From NCBI GenBank assembly GCA_050485645.1, contig JBJHBT010000043.1:1-30791 (forward strand): a stretch of DNA of 30,791 nucleotides, written 5' to 3'. The position numbers and the translations under genes are program-made. Origin of the DNA: JBJHBP01 sp050485645. GTDB taxonomy: Bacteria > Pseudomonadota > Gammaproteobacteria > Steroidobacterales > Rariloculaceae. This document shows positions 8,194 to 15,799 of this stretch, one piece after another (positions within the stretch are counted from its first letter, which is position 1; each line of letters opens with the position of its first letter). The notes below the pieces were generated by a model, which searched no databases, was not told where the DNA came from, and saw only the letters and a list, made by a program, of their open reading frames with translations.

Positions 8194-8715
8194 TCAGCGT
8201 GCGCCGCCCTGCTCCACCATCCACGCCCGCAGCCGCCGGTCGATTTCCGGCTGCAGGGACTGCCCCCAGAGCTGTCCCATCGCCATGCTTTCCTGGGTGA
8301 TCTGCGGCAGCACCGCGATCGCCTTGCGGCCAAGCTCACTGGCGTAGAAGGCGTTGAATCCGCGAATCTCCTCGTGTGTGAAGTGGCGGTCGTAAAGTTC
8401 CACCAGACTGTCCGTGAGCTCAGGCAGCGATTCGCCGATCAGTTCATCGACGATGCGCTGCATGGCCTCGATGACCCCGTCAGGGGGCGGCGGATTGGCC
8501 GAACGCATCACATTGGCTATCTGCGCGGTGAACGCCTGCGAAAGCTGCACACCAAGAGCCAGCGCATCGGTGAGCTCGAGGAACGTTTCGATATCGGCGC
8601 GCTTTTCGGCCGTCAGCGCCGGTTGCGCCGGTTGCGCGAAGGTCTGGACCGGGTACACGCAGCACACCGCCAGCAGAACCAGACAACACCTCGTGAAAAA
8701 ATACCTCGCGAACAT
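8194..8715 (-). CDS. DUF2059 domain exported protein
   Basis: 173 residues. A signal peptide is clear (FFTRCCLVLLAVCCVYPVQTFA, cleavage after TFA near residue 28). The mature part is helical and matches the DUF2059 pattern: KRADIETFLELTDAL, then LVELYDRHFTHEEIRGFNAFYASELGRKAIAVLPQITQESM. The function of DUF2059 is not known; the protein is expected in the periplasm. ATG 8715 follows GGGGAGGGTTC, a strong ribosome-binding site. It is the first gene of the GntR-ABC operon, with the palindromic operator about 54 bp upstream. Confidence 0.82.
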   Translation of the reverse strand: MFARYFFTRCCLVLLAVCCVYPVQTFAQPAQPALTAEKRADIETFLELTDALALGVQLSQAFTAQIANVMRSANPPPPDGVIEAMQRIVDELIGESLPELTDSLVELYDRHFTHEEIRGFNAFYASELGRKAIAVLPQITQESMAMGQLWGQSLQPEIDRRLRAWMVEQGGAR

Positions 8716-8768
8716 GAACCCTCCCCGGCTCCGGTCGGAACCTGTCTGTCGTCACCATCTGTATTGAT

Positions 8769-8792
8769 GTGTATTGGTACACTAATACACAA
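8769..8792. promoter_or_regulatory. Palindromic operator, candidate YtrA-type GntR site
   Basis: Perfect inverted arms TGTGTATT (8769-8776) and AATACACA (8785-8792) flank an 8-bp centre. Sites of YtrA-type regulators are similar (GTGTA...TACAC with AT-rich inner parts). It lies upstream of the operon that encodes just such a regulator, and no other palindrome of this size is nearby. The link to the regulator is inferred. Confidence 0.6.
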
Positions 8793-8945
8793 GGATCACG
8801 CCCGTCAACCGGCACCGCAACAGGTCCGCCAATGGGCGCTGCGGCCGCTGGTTGCGGTGCGATAGCTGCTGGCGACCCGGACCGCATGGCTCACCCGGCT
8901 GCGCGTTGTTACCGGATCGTCGCGGAAATCGCTATTATTCCGCCC

Positions 8946-9224
8946 ATGGTCAAGGTTCAACTGGCACGTCACCTGATTCGTTTTTTTCCTCACCTCGACG
9001 GGAAGTCGATAGAGGTGCAGGCGACCGACGCTGCGCAGGTGGTGGCCGAACTCGACGGGCTCGCGCCAGGGATCGCGTTCTATATCTGTGATGAGCGGGG
9101 CAGCCTGCGCCCGCACGTCAATATTTTCGTTGAGAATGAACTCATCGCCGACCGGCGCCGACTGACCGACAGGGTCAGGCCCGGCAACCAGGTACACATT
9201 CTGCAGGCACTGAGCGGGGGATAA
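8946..9224 (+). CDS. MoaD/ThiS family ubiquitin-like protein
   Basis: 92 residues with a beta-grasp pattern: VKVQLARHLIRFF, GKSIEVQATDAAQVVAELDGLAPGIAFYI, HVNIFVENE, then DRVRPGNQVHILQALSGG. The C-terminal Gly-Gly is the hallmark of sulfur-carrier proteins, which an E1-like enzyme adenylates and converts to a thiocarboxylate. No molybdopterin or thiazole gene is nearby. Instead a beta-propeller gene follows 10 bp downstream in the same direction. ATG 8946 is the only start that gives the family N-terminus. A TATTAT seven bases before it could be a -10 giving a leaderless or very short leader, but no matching -35 was found. Confidence 0.82.
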   Translation: MVKVQLARHLIRFFPHLDGKSIEVQATDAAQVVAELDGLAPGIAFYICDERGSLRPHVNIFVENELIADRRRLTDRVRPGNQVHILQALSGG

Positions 9225-9234
9225 GGGAGGTTTC

Positions 9235-10425
9235 ATGTCCGATCGACTGATTCTGGGAACGCGCAAGGGCGCGGTCATTCTCGACCGCCTGAACGGAGGC
9301 TGGACGCCAAGGCCGATTTCACATCCCGGCGTGCCGGTGTGTTACGCCTGCGCCGATCCGCGCGACGGCACGCTGTGGGCCGCGCTGGATCACGGCCACT
9401 GGGGTTCGAAGCTGTCGCGCTCCACCGACGACGGCAAGACCTGGGCGGACTCGGGCCAGGTCAAATACCCGGAAGGCGCCCGCTACGTCGAAGGCTGGGT
9501 GCCGGCACCGGAAGGCGAAGCCACGCCGGACGAGACGCCCAAGGCACCCAACTACAAGGACGCGAAGCTGCTCAAGCTCTGGGTCATCGGTTTCGGCGGC
9601 ACCGATCAGCCCGGCCGCATCTACGTTGGCACGATTCCCGGCGGGCTGTTTGTCAGCGATGACGGCGGCGACGGCTTCGAGCTGAATCGTCCCCTGTGGA
9701 ACCACGAAAGCCGCGGCGGCGATCTGTTCAACGGTGAAACCGACGGCAGCCGCTACTGGTTCGGCACGCCGGCATCCATGGAAAGCGGCGAGTTCGCGGC
9801 CGGCATCCACAGCATCGTCGTCGATCCGCGCGACAGCAACCGGATTCTGGTGGCGGTTTCCTGCGCCGGCGTGATCGAGACGATGGACGGCGGCCAGACC
9901 TGGCATGGCCGCAACAAGGGCATGGTCAATGACCACCTGCCGGACCCTGAGGCCGAATGGGGACACGACCCGCACTTCATCACCCTGTGCAAGGGCCAGC
10001 CCGGCCATGTCTGGCAGCAGAACCATGTCGGGGTGTTCTACAGCAGCAATGGCGCGCAGCAGTGGAAGCGTGTCAGCGGGCCGGACAAGGGCGTGCATTT
10101 CGGATTTGCCGTGGCCGCCGATGATGCCGATGGCAGCACGTCCTGGGTCGTACCCGGCAAGTCCGATCAGGAGCGCATGGCAATCGACGGCAGCCTGTTC
10201 GTTGGTCGCACGCAGGATGGCGGCCAGACCTGGGAGCAGCTACGCGAAGGCCTGCCGCAGCACAACGCGCACGACACCGTGTACCGCCATGCGCTGGATG
10301 CCAGCGGCCGGCGCCTGGCTTTCGGCAGCACGACCGGCAACCTGTATGTCAGCGAGGACGGTGGCGAAAGCTGGCACTGCGCGGGGAACAATTTTCCACC
10401 GATCTACAGCGTGCGGTTCGCATAG
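9235..10425 (+). CDS. Asp-box (BNR) beta-propeller protein, sialidase-like fold
   Basis: 396 residues. At least five Asp-box motifs (S/T-x-D-x-G-x-x-W/F) recur: STDDGKTW, SDDGGDGF, TMDGGQTW, TQDGGQTW, SEDGGESW, plus a weaker SSNGAQQW. These mark the turns of a six-bladed propeller as in sialidases and VPS10/YCF48-like proteins. No signal peptide is visible, and sialidase catalytic residues cannot be confirmed, so an enzymatic label would be unsafe. ATG 9235 follows AGGGAGGTTTC, a strong ribosome-binding site, 10 bp after the MoaD-like stop. Co-transcription suggests the two proteins act together. Confidence 0.85.
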   Translation: MSDRLILGTRKGAVILDRLNGGWTPRPISHPGVPVCYACADPRDGTLWAALDHGHWGSKLSRSTDDGKTWADSGQVKYPEGARYVEGWVPAPEGEATPDETPKAPNYKDAKLLKLWVIGFGGTDQPGRIYVGTIPGGLFVSDDGGDGFELNRPLWNHESRGGDLFNGETDGSRYWFGTPASMESGEFAAGIHSIVVDPRDSNRILVAVSCAGVIETMDGGQTWHGRNKGMVNDHLPDPEAEWGHDPHFITLCKGQPGHVWQQNHVGVFYSSNGAQQWKRVSGPDKGVHFGFAVAADDADGSTSWVVPGKSDQERMAIDGSLFVGRTQDGGQTWEQLREGLPQHNAHDTVYRHALDASGRRLAFGSTTGNLYVSEDGGESWHCAGNNFPPIYSVRFA

Positions 10426-10547
10426 CGGCCGTCGGACCGAGGACACCGCGGCGCGACGGGTCGGGCACGGCGCCTCGAAGCAGACGTCTCATGACAAGCC
10501 GCCGGCACGTTGCCGAATCCCGCGCACGCGGTGTATCGCTCCGGCAT

Positions 10548-11582
10548 CTACCGGCCGTCGACGATACGGCCGAGCAGACGATGCAGGTCTTCGCGATAGC
10601 CGGTGCGGCCTGATGGCGCGTTGTCGTCCGACGTGATGGCAACCGTCAGCGCCAGTGAAGGCACGATGTAGAGCATCTGCCCGCCGTAGCCCCAGGCGTA
10701 CCGCACGTCCTGCCCGCCGATGCGGCGCGTGAACCAGCCGTAGCCGTAACCGTCACGTGTGAAGCGTGACTGTGTGCGCGGCCGCCAGGAGTCGGCGATC
10801 CACGCCGCGGAAACGAGCTGTTCGCCCGACGACGTGCGCCCGCCATTGCGATACAGCTCGCCAAAGGCCAGTAGTGAGCGTGTGCTCATCGCCATCTGGT
10901 TGCCGCCCATGTAGATGCCCTGCGGGTCGCGGTCCCAGCCGCCTATCGAAAATCCGTTCAGTGGGCCCAGCCAGTCACGCGCGAGCTCACGCAGGCTGCG
11001 CCCGGTAGCCTGTGTGAGTATCGCCGCGAGCAGGTGCGTGGAACCGGTGGAATAGAGCATGCTGCCACCGGGTTCGTCGACGAATGGCTGCGCCAGCGCG
11101 GCGCGCACCCAGTTGCTGCTGGCGACCCAGCGTCCGTAGTTCTGCCCTGACGTACGTTCCAGCCCGGCCTGCATGGACAGCAGGTGACCGATGGTGACCT
11201 GGTGAAGGCGTGGATCCGGATCGGCGGGCAGATCGGCTGCCAGCAGCGGCGCAATCGGCTGACCCGTTCCCTCGAGTACACCGCGGTCGATGGCCATGCC
11301 CACCAGCGCCGAAATCACGGCCTTGGAAGCCGACTTGATGTTGGTGGATGACGCAGGCGTGTGGCCGTTGTAGCCGCGTTCGGCAACGATGCGCCCGCCC
11401 TGCGCGACGACGACCGCCTTCAGCTGGGAGAACGAGGCCGCGTCTGCAAGTATTCGTTCGATGGCCGCGGAATCGACAGCCGGTGGCGCCTGTCGGCCCG
11501 CTGCCGTCTGTGCTTTCGCACCGGCAGCAGCAAACGCCAGGACCGCCAGTGCGATGACCGTAGTCAGTAGTGACGCCTTCAT
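10548..11582 (-). CDS. Serine hydrolase of the beta-lactamase/class C family
   Basis: 344 residues with a signal peptide (LLTTVIALAVLAFAAAGAKAQ) so periplasmic. The penicillin-binding fold is shown by SASK (SxxK, Ser about residue 84 with Lys 87), by a YST motif in GSMLYSTGSTHLL (the YxN position, with Thr rather than Asn), and a GYGG motif in AWGYGGQMLYIVP at the third-motif position. Such proteins range from esterases and peptidases to class C beta-lactamases, and the substrate cannot be told. ATG 11582 directly precedes the signal peptide; the longer same-frame opening to 11918 runs into the divergent hydrolase gene and is not protein-like. It may share a promoter region (11583-11793) with that gene. 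Confidence 0.85.
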   Translation of the reverse strand: MKASLLTTVIALAVLAFAAAGAKAQTAAGRQAPPAVDSAAIERILADAASFSQLKAVVVAQGGRIVAERGYNGHTPASSTNIKSASKAVISALVGMAIDRGVLEGTGQPIAPLLAADLPADPDPRLHQVTIGHLLSMQAGLERTSGQNYGRWVASSNWVRAALAQPFVDEPGGSMLYSTGSTHLLAAILTQATGRSLRELARDWLGPLNGFSIGGWDRDPQGIYMGGNQMAMSTRSLLAFGELYRNGGRTSSGEQLVSAAWIADSWRPRTQSRFTRDGYGYGWFTRRIGGQDVRYAWGYGGQMLYIVPSLALTVAITSDDNAPSGRTGYREDLHRLLGRIVDGR

Positions 11583-11793
11583 CGTCGGACGATTATGCGG
11601 ACCGTCCGGATGGCGTTCAACCGCAGGGGCCACAGCCGCCCCGACCTGCCCGCGCAGACGGGTGTCGCGCAGCATCAGAAAGTCCCCATGGAAACCCGCC
11701 TCGAGCACATCTACAATCAACCTCGCCGATCGGGTGCGCCGGACACGCCCTTCCGGTTTCCGATTCCACAATCCCGAACGGGGGGATGGCAGA

Positions 11794-13278
11794 ATGATCA
11801 GAACACTGACACTGGCCTCACTTTGCGCAGCATCACTGTATGGAACGGCGATGGCGCAGAATGCGGGCAACATCATCTCGGATGCGCAGCGGGCCTTGGG
11901 CGACGCTCGATCGATCACCTACTCGGGATCGGCACGCGACGTTGCCTTCCAGCAGTGCGGGGCCAATGCCGCGCAGATGATCTGCTACGGCATGCACGAC
12001 CCGATGCGGCCGATTCACAACTATGTTCGTGTGATCGATACGGAAGCGCCGACTTCACGTCACACCGGCGAAACGCTGAACATCGGCGGTGGCGCTTCCA
12101 CGGCACTGAACCCGGGCAGGTTCTTCCAGCAGGTGACACCGGCACAGGCCGATCTCTCGCAACCCTGGGGCCAGTCGCTGGAGTTCTACATCACACCCTG
12201 GGGGTTCCTCAAAGGGGCCACAGAACGTGACACGGTCGCCAGCCGGGCAGTCATCGACGGCCGGCCCTACACGATTCTGAGCTGGAGCCCGGCCGTCCAG
12301 GCGCCGTCCGGCGCCAGTTACACGATCAACGCCTATGTCAACGACCAGCATCTGATCGAACGCGTCGAGACGTGGCTGGGCGAGAACATCATGGGCGACA
12401 TGCACATCGTTGCCCACTACACCGACTGGATGGATTTCAACGGTGCCATGGCCCCAACCCGCATCGTCCAGACTCGCGGCGGTTTGCCGTTCTTCGAAGT
12501 CCACGTGACCGACGCCACCGCGAATCCGTCCGATCCCGGCGCCATTGCACCGGCACCGGCACCGGCGCAGCAGGGTCCGGGCTTCGGCGGCGGCGGATTC
12601 GGCGGCCAGGCGCCCGGCTTCGAGATCACCGCGGAGCGGCTCGGCGCGGGTCTGTACCGTTACACCACCAGCGGATTCAGCTACGACTCGCTGATCGTCG
12701 AGTTCGAAGATCACATCATGATGCTCGAAGCCGGTCAGAACCAGGCGCGCGCGCAGGCCTACATCGACGAGATCCACCGGCAGTTTCCGGGCAAGCCCAT
12801 CCGCTACGTGATGGTCACCCATCCGCACGCGGATCACACCGGCGGGCTGCCGGCGCTTGTCGCCGAAGGTGCAACGATCATCACCCACGAGAACGCCCGC
12901 GAGTTCTTCGAACGCGCTTTCGGGACGCCGCGCACACTGCTCGACGATGTCCTCGCGCGCAACCCGCGAGTGCCGGCCATCGACACCGTGAGCGACATGC
13001 GCTCATACACAGACGGTACGCGCACGGTCGAGTTCTACCACATCTACCCCGCGCCACACTCCGACGCACTGCTGATCGCGTACTTCCCCGAGGAGAAGGT
13101 GCTGTTCCAGGGTGACTTCTCGGTGAACCCCGGGCAACCCGCCAACGACCATGTACAGGCGCTGGTTGCGACGATCGAAAGACTCGGCCTGGATTACGAA
13201 CGCTTCATCAACGTTCACGCGTCGGCTGAGCCTCAGACCCGGGCGGATGTCGACGCTGCGATGGAACTCCGCCGCTAG
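11794..13278 (+). CDS. Exported MBL-fold metallo-hydrolase
   Basis: 494 residues with a short signal peptide (LTLASLCAASLYGTAMAQ). The first half (about residues 25-260) is a domain with no recognised catalytic motif, joined by a Pro/Ala and Gly-rich linker (APAPAPAQQGPGFGGGGFGG) to a metallo-beta-lactamase fold. Metal ligands are visible: THPHADHTGG (HxHxDH, residues 343-348), APHSDALL with the next His, LFQGDFS with the bridging Asp, and NVHAS with the last His. Substrate unknown. ATG 11794 was chosen because it gives the signal peptide and follows GGGGGGATGGCAGA. Same-frame opening upstream to 11389 overlaps the serine hydrolase and was rejected. Confidence 0.87.
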   Translation: MIRTLTLASLCAASLYGTAMAQNAGNIISDAQRALGDARSITYSGSARDVAFQQCGANAAQMICYGMHDPMRPIHNYVRVIDTEAPTSRHTGETLNIGGGASTALNPGRFFQQVTPAQADLSQPWGQSLEFYITPWGFLKGATERDTVASRAVIDGRPYTILSWSPAVQAPSGASYTINAYVNDQHLIERVETWLGENIMGDMHIVAHYTDWMDFNGAMAPTRIVQTRGGLPFFEVHVTDATANPSDPGAIAPAPAPAQQGPGFGGGGFGGQAPGFEITAERLGAGLYRYTTSGFSYDSLIVEFEDHIMMLEAGQNQARAQAYIDEIHRQFPGKPIRYVMVTHPHADHTGGLPALVAEGATIITHENAREFFERAFGTPRTLLDDVLARNPRVPAIDTVSDMRSYTDGTRTVEFYHIYPAPHSDALLIAYFPEEKVLFQGDFSVNPGQPANDHVQALVATIERLGLDYERFINVHASAEPQTRADVDAAMELRR

Positions 13279-13381
13279 GCGGCACTGTCCAGTGCGTCCG
13301 TGCCCTTACACTGGCTGGCCCCATGCTCGCCTCAATAGTCAGTGCGCGCTGGTGACGGCGCGAGTCAGGGCGCGCTGAACC

Positions 13382-13427
13382 GGTAGCGCCCGCACGCATC
13401 GATGCAAATCGTGCGGCGGGCACTACC
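13382..13427. terminator. Long imperfect stem-loop between convergent genes
   Basis: Left arm 13382-13396 (GGTAGCGCCCGCACG) pairs with right arm 13410-13427 with one mismatch and a three-base bulge, around a 13-base loop. It lies between the convergent MBL and GFA genes and covers the GFA stop codon. No T-run follows on either side, so it could be a terminator needing help or an extragenic palindrome. Confidence 0.4.
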
Positions 13428-13788
13428 ACTCGTTTCTCCCGTTCAGCCTGATCACGGGCAGCGCATCGATCTCGAAGTCATCGAGCAGCCGCGCATTGAC
13501 CGTCACGCGCGGACGACTGGTATCGAACCCCTCGTCAGCCCAGGTGCCGGCGCAGCGCGAATGCGTGGAGCAGCCACAGGTGCCGCAGTGATAGTGGGCA
13601 TAAAGATCGGGGTCAGACGTGTACGCGACGCTGTTCGTATCGCGTATCACCACCTGATCCGGATCGTAGTACACCCACAGACCACCGCGCTTGTAGCAGA
13701 ACGTGCAGTTGCATTCGGTAATCGTGGTTGGCGTCACTGCGATCTCGATACGCGTACCGCCACAGTGGCAGCTGGCATGTATCGTCAT
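13423..13788 (-). CDS. GFA family protein (Mss4-like zinc fold)
   Basis: 121 residues. The family zinc-binding cysteines are clear: CHCGG near the N-terminus, CNCTFCYKRG (CxxC type), and CGTCGCSTHSRC. The family is named after glutathione-dependent formaldehyde-activating enzyme; most members are uncharacterised and may bind glutathione adducts. ATG 13788 overlaps the stop of the upstream GST gene in CAATGA and follows GGGAGGCGGAACA, so the two are translationally coupled. Pairing with a GST fits a role in glutathione-linked detoxification. Confidence 0.88.
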   Translation of the reverse strand: MTIHASCHCGGTRIEIAVTPTTITECNCTFCYKRGGLWVYYDPDQVVIRDTNSVAYTSDPDLYAHYHCGTCGCSTHSRCAGTWADEGFDTSRPRVTVNARLLDDFEIDALPVIRLNGRNEW

Positions 13789-14414
13789 TGTTCCGCCTCC
13801 CACACCTTGCGGTAACTGTTGCGCGCCTGAAAGCGCTGCAGCCATGCGCCGATGCGCGGGTGGCCGTCCACACTCACACCGCAATACGTGCTGTAGGTGA
13901 TGACGCAGGCGACGATCAGATCGGCCAGGGAGTAATCGTTGCCGAGCAGGTACGGCCGGTTCGCAAGCTGCGCCTCGAGCACGTCGAGCGACTCGCCAAC
14001 GCGCCGCTGTGCGTCTTCGGCCAGCGGCGGATGATGCAGGCTGCTGTCGACCATCGGGCTTTGCGCGAAATTCAGCACGTTGATCAGCATGCCGAAGGAC
14101 ACGTAGGACCACGTGGTCCACGACAATGCGGCGAGCCGCGCCGGATCGTCGGCCGCCGGCCACAGACCTTGCGCCACACCGTAGCGATCCCCCAGCCACT
14201 GCATGATGGCCACCGACTCGAACAGCGGGTTGCCGTCCACGACCAGCGTGGGCACCACACCCATGGGGTTGAGGCGCAGGTAGTCGGCGCGTTTCTGGTC
14301 GCCGGCTTTCAGGTCCAGCAACACGACCTCACAGGGCACATCGAGCTCGGTGATCGCGCAGACAACGGGTGTGGCGCTGGACATGGGGGCAGCGTAAAGC
14401 GTCAGGGAAGTCAT
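13785..14414 (-). CDS. Glutathione S-transferase
   Basis: 209 residues. The thioredoxin-like N-terminal domain shows LTLYAAPMSSATPVVCAITELDVP (Ser in the catalytic region) and the glutathione-site string NPMGVVPTLVVDG...LFESVAIMQWL, with the cis-Pro of VVPTL and the ES pair. The helical C-terminal domain has LANRPYLLGNDYSLADLIVACVITY, the usual N-cap motif. It conjugates glutathione to electrophiles in the cytoplasm. AAGGAG lies seven bases before ATG 14414. A GGAC/GTCC palindrome sits 53-67 bp upstream, suggesting control by the nearby WYL regulator. Confidence 0.9.
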   Translation of the reverse strand: MTSLTLYAAPMSSATPVVCAITELDVPCEVVLLDLKAGDQKRADYLRLNPMGVVPTLVVDGNPLFESVAIMQWLGDRYGVAQGLWPAADDPARLAALSWTTWSYVSFGMLINVLNFAQSPMVDSSLHHPPLAEDAQRRVGESLDVLEAQLANRPYLLGNDYSLADLIVACVITYSTYCGVSVDGHPRIGAWLQRFQARNSYRKVWEAEQ

Positions 14415-14466
14415 GGCGTGCTCCTTGGTGTCGTTCCGGGTGTGACATCAAGATAGCAACCATTGC

Positions 14467-14481
14467 GGACAGTTTCCGTCC
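14467..14481. promoter_or_regulatory. Candidate operator before the GST-GFA pair
   Basis: GGACAGTTTCCGTCC is an imperfect palindrome (GGAC...GTCC) in the 90-bp gap between nnrS and the GST gene. It resembles GGACAGATTCTGGCC (15762-15776) and GGACAATGTCC (15787-15797) in the nnrS/WYL-regulator gap. Recurrence at these spots suggests one shared regulator. Confidence 0.4.
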
Positions 14482-14504
14482 TCAACGTTACACGCAGCGA
14501 TATC

Positions 14505-15713
14505 TCAACCGGGACGACCGTCCACTCGCGGGCGGGTCAGGATCGGCGCGTACAGGTACAGATAGATTGCGAACGCCGCTGTCCACAGCGCCGCTGACGC
14601 GCCGATGATCAGGTGGTTGTACATGGGCCAGAGCGGCGGCCCCCACACACGCAGCGCCGCCGCCGCGCTGACCATCAGGTACACCAGTGTGGTCAGGCGT
14701 GGCGGGACCAGCGGCCGGCCGGTATGACCGAGCGCGGCGCGCGTCGTGACCGCGACGATCATCGTCGCGAACGCGCCGGCGGTGAGCGCGTGCAGCCAGT
14801 TGATCGCCCAGATCGCGCTACCGAGCAGCCAGCTCGCCTTCAGTGCGAGCGCGACCACCAGCCATGCATGACCGAGATGCAGCACCCACACCAGCGGCAC
14901 ACGCACCGTGCGCCATCCGTACCAGCGCGCAAGCCGTACGGCCAGCAGGGCGGCGGTGACTGCAGCCAAAAGACCCGCGGCGCGGCTCTGCGGCGCAAGC
15001 AGGTCGGTGACGATGATCGCTGCCGCGGCCAGCGCAGCGGCCAGATCAAGCCGCGGTGCTAAAGTGATCGGTGCCGGCCGCTGCGTCTGCGCCAGTGCAT
15101 TGCGCGTGAACGACGGCACGACGCGACCGGCGACGATCACGAGTATCAGCATGACGGTGTTGATGCCCAGCAATGTGGCGTCGAACGGTACCGACGTCAG
15201 CCAGCCGAGTCGCTCCAGCTGCAGTGTCGCATCGGCCACAAACAGCAGCGCCAGAAACACGATGAACGGCAGGTTGCGCTGTTTGCCGGACCTGATCAGC
15301 GGTATCGCAATCGCGATGGCCAACGCCGGGAAAAACGCGAGTGCCGGCACCGCGAACAGCGTGACCAGCGGATCCGGGAGCGGAAGGTTCGCCGCGCGAC
15401 CCAGGGTCCAGAGGATCACGAGCGCGAGCAGGGGAAGCCCGGACACCGCCCTCGTGCCGGTCCAGCCGGGCACTGCCGTCAAAAGGAATCCGGCGATCGC
15501 CGCCGACACGAAGCCGAACAGCATTTCCCGGGCATGCCAGGCGAACGGGTTGAAGCCGGCGACCGGAATACCGCCACCCGCGACCAGCCAGGCAACGGTG
15601 ACGACCGGCACGATGGCGGCAATACCGGCCAGTAGAAAGAACGGCCTGAAACCGTAGCTGAGCACCACCGGGAGGCGCCGCTCAAAGTTCATCCTGTTCT
15701 CGTGCGAGTTCAT
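14505..15713 (-). CDS. nnrS: NnrS family membrane protein
   Basis: 402 residues with about twelve membrane segments. The N-terminal FRPFFLLAGIAAIVP, the FAWHAREMLFGFVSAAIAGFLLTAVPGWTG segment and MLILVIVAGRVVPSFTRNAL are characteristic of NnrS, a haem- and copper-containing inner-membrane protein linked to nitric-oxide stress. His residues suited to metal binding lie in FAWHAREM, VLHLGHAW and INWLHALTAGAF. No denitrification gene is in the window. ATG 15713 is used; ATG 15692 is an in-frame alternative. It is divergent from the WYL regulator and 90 bp upstream of the GST gene in the same direction. Confidence 0.9.
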   Translation of the reverse strand: MNSHENRMNFERRLPVVLSYGFRPFFLLAGIAAIVPVVTVAWLVAGGGIPVAGFNPFAWHAREMLFGFVSAAIAGFLLTAVPGWTGTRAVSGLPLLALVILWTLGRAANLPLPDPLVTLFAVPALAFFPALAIAIAIPLIRSGKQRNLPFIVFLALLFVADATLQLERLGWLTSVPFDATLLGINTVMLILVIVAGRVVPSFTRNALAQTQRPAPITLAPRLDLAAALAAAAIIVTDLLAPQSRAAGLLAAVTAALLAVRLARWYGWRTVRVPLVWVLHLGHAWLVVALALKASWLLGSAIWAINWLHALTAGAFATMIVAVTTRAALGHTGRPLVPPRLTTLVYLMVSAAAALRVWGPPLWPMYNHLIIGASAALWTAAFAIYLYLYAPILTRPRVDGRPG

Positions 15714-15761
15714 CGATCCGGAACTTCCAATCGTCGCAGGCGCTAAGGTAGCAGGGATCGC

Positions 15762-15797
15762 GGACAGATTCTGGCCGCAACATCACGGACAATGTCC
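15762..15797. promoter_or_regulatory. Two GGAC palindromes between nnrS and the WYL regulator
   Basis: GGACAGATTCTGGCC (15762-15776) and GGACAATGTCC (15787-15797) are near-perfect inverted repeats. The second ends two bases before the regulator's ATG, where a ribosome-binding site would be expected, so it would suit autoregulation. A similar site lies at 14467-14481. Confidence 0.42.
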
Positions 15798-15799
15798 CT

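Noticed and set aside
12055..12888. 277-codon open frame antisense to the MBL hydrolase
   Set aside because: The metal-binding motifs are on the plus strand and the antisense frame has no motif or ribosome-binding site.
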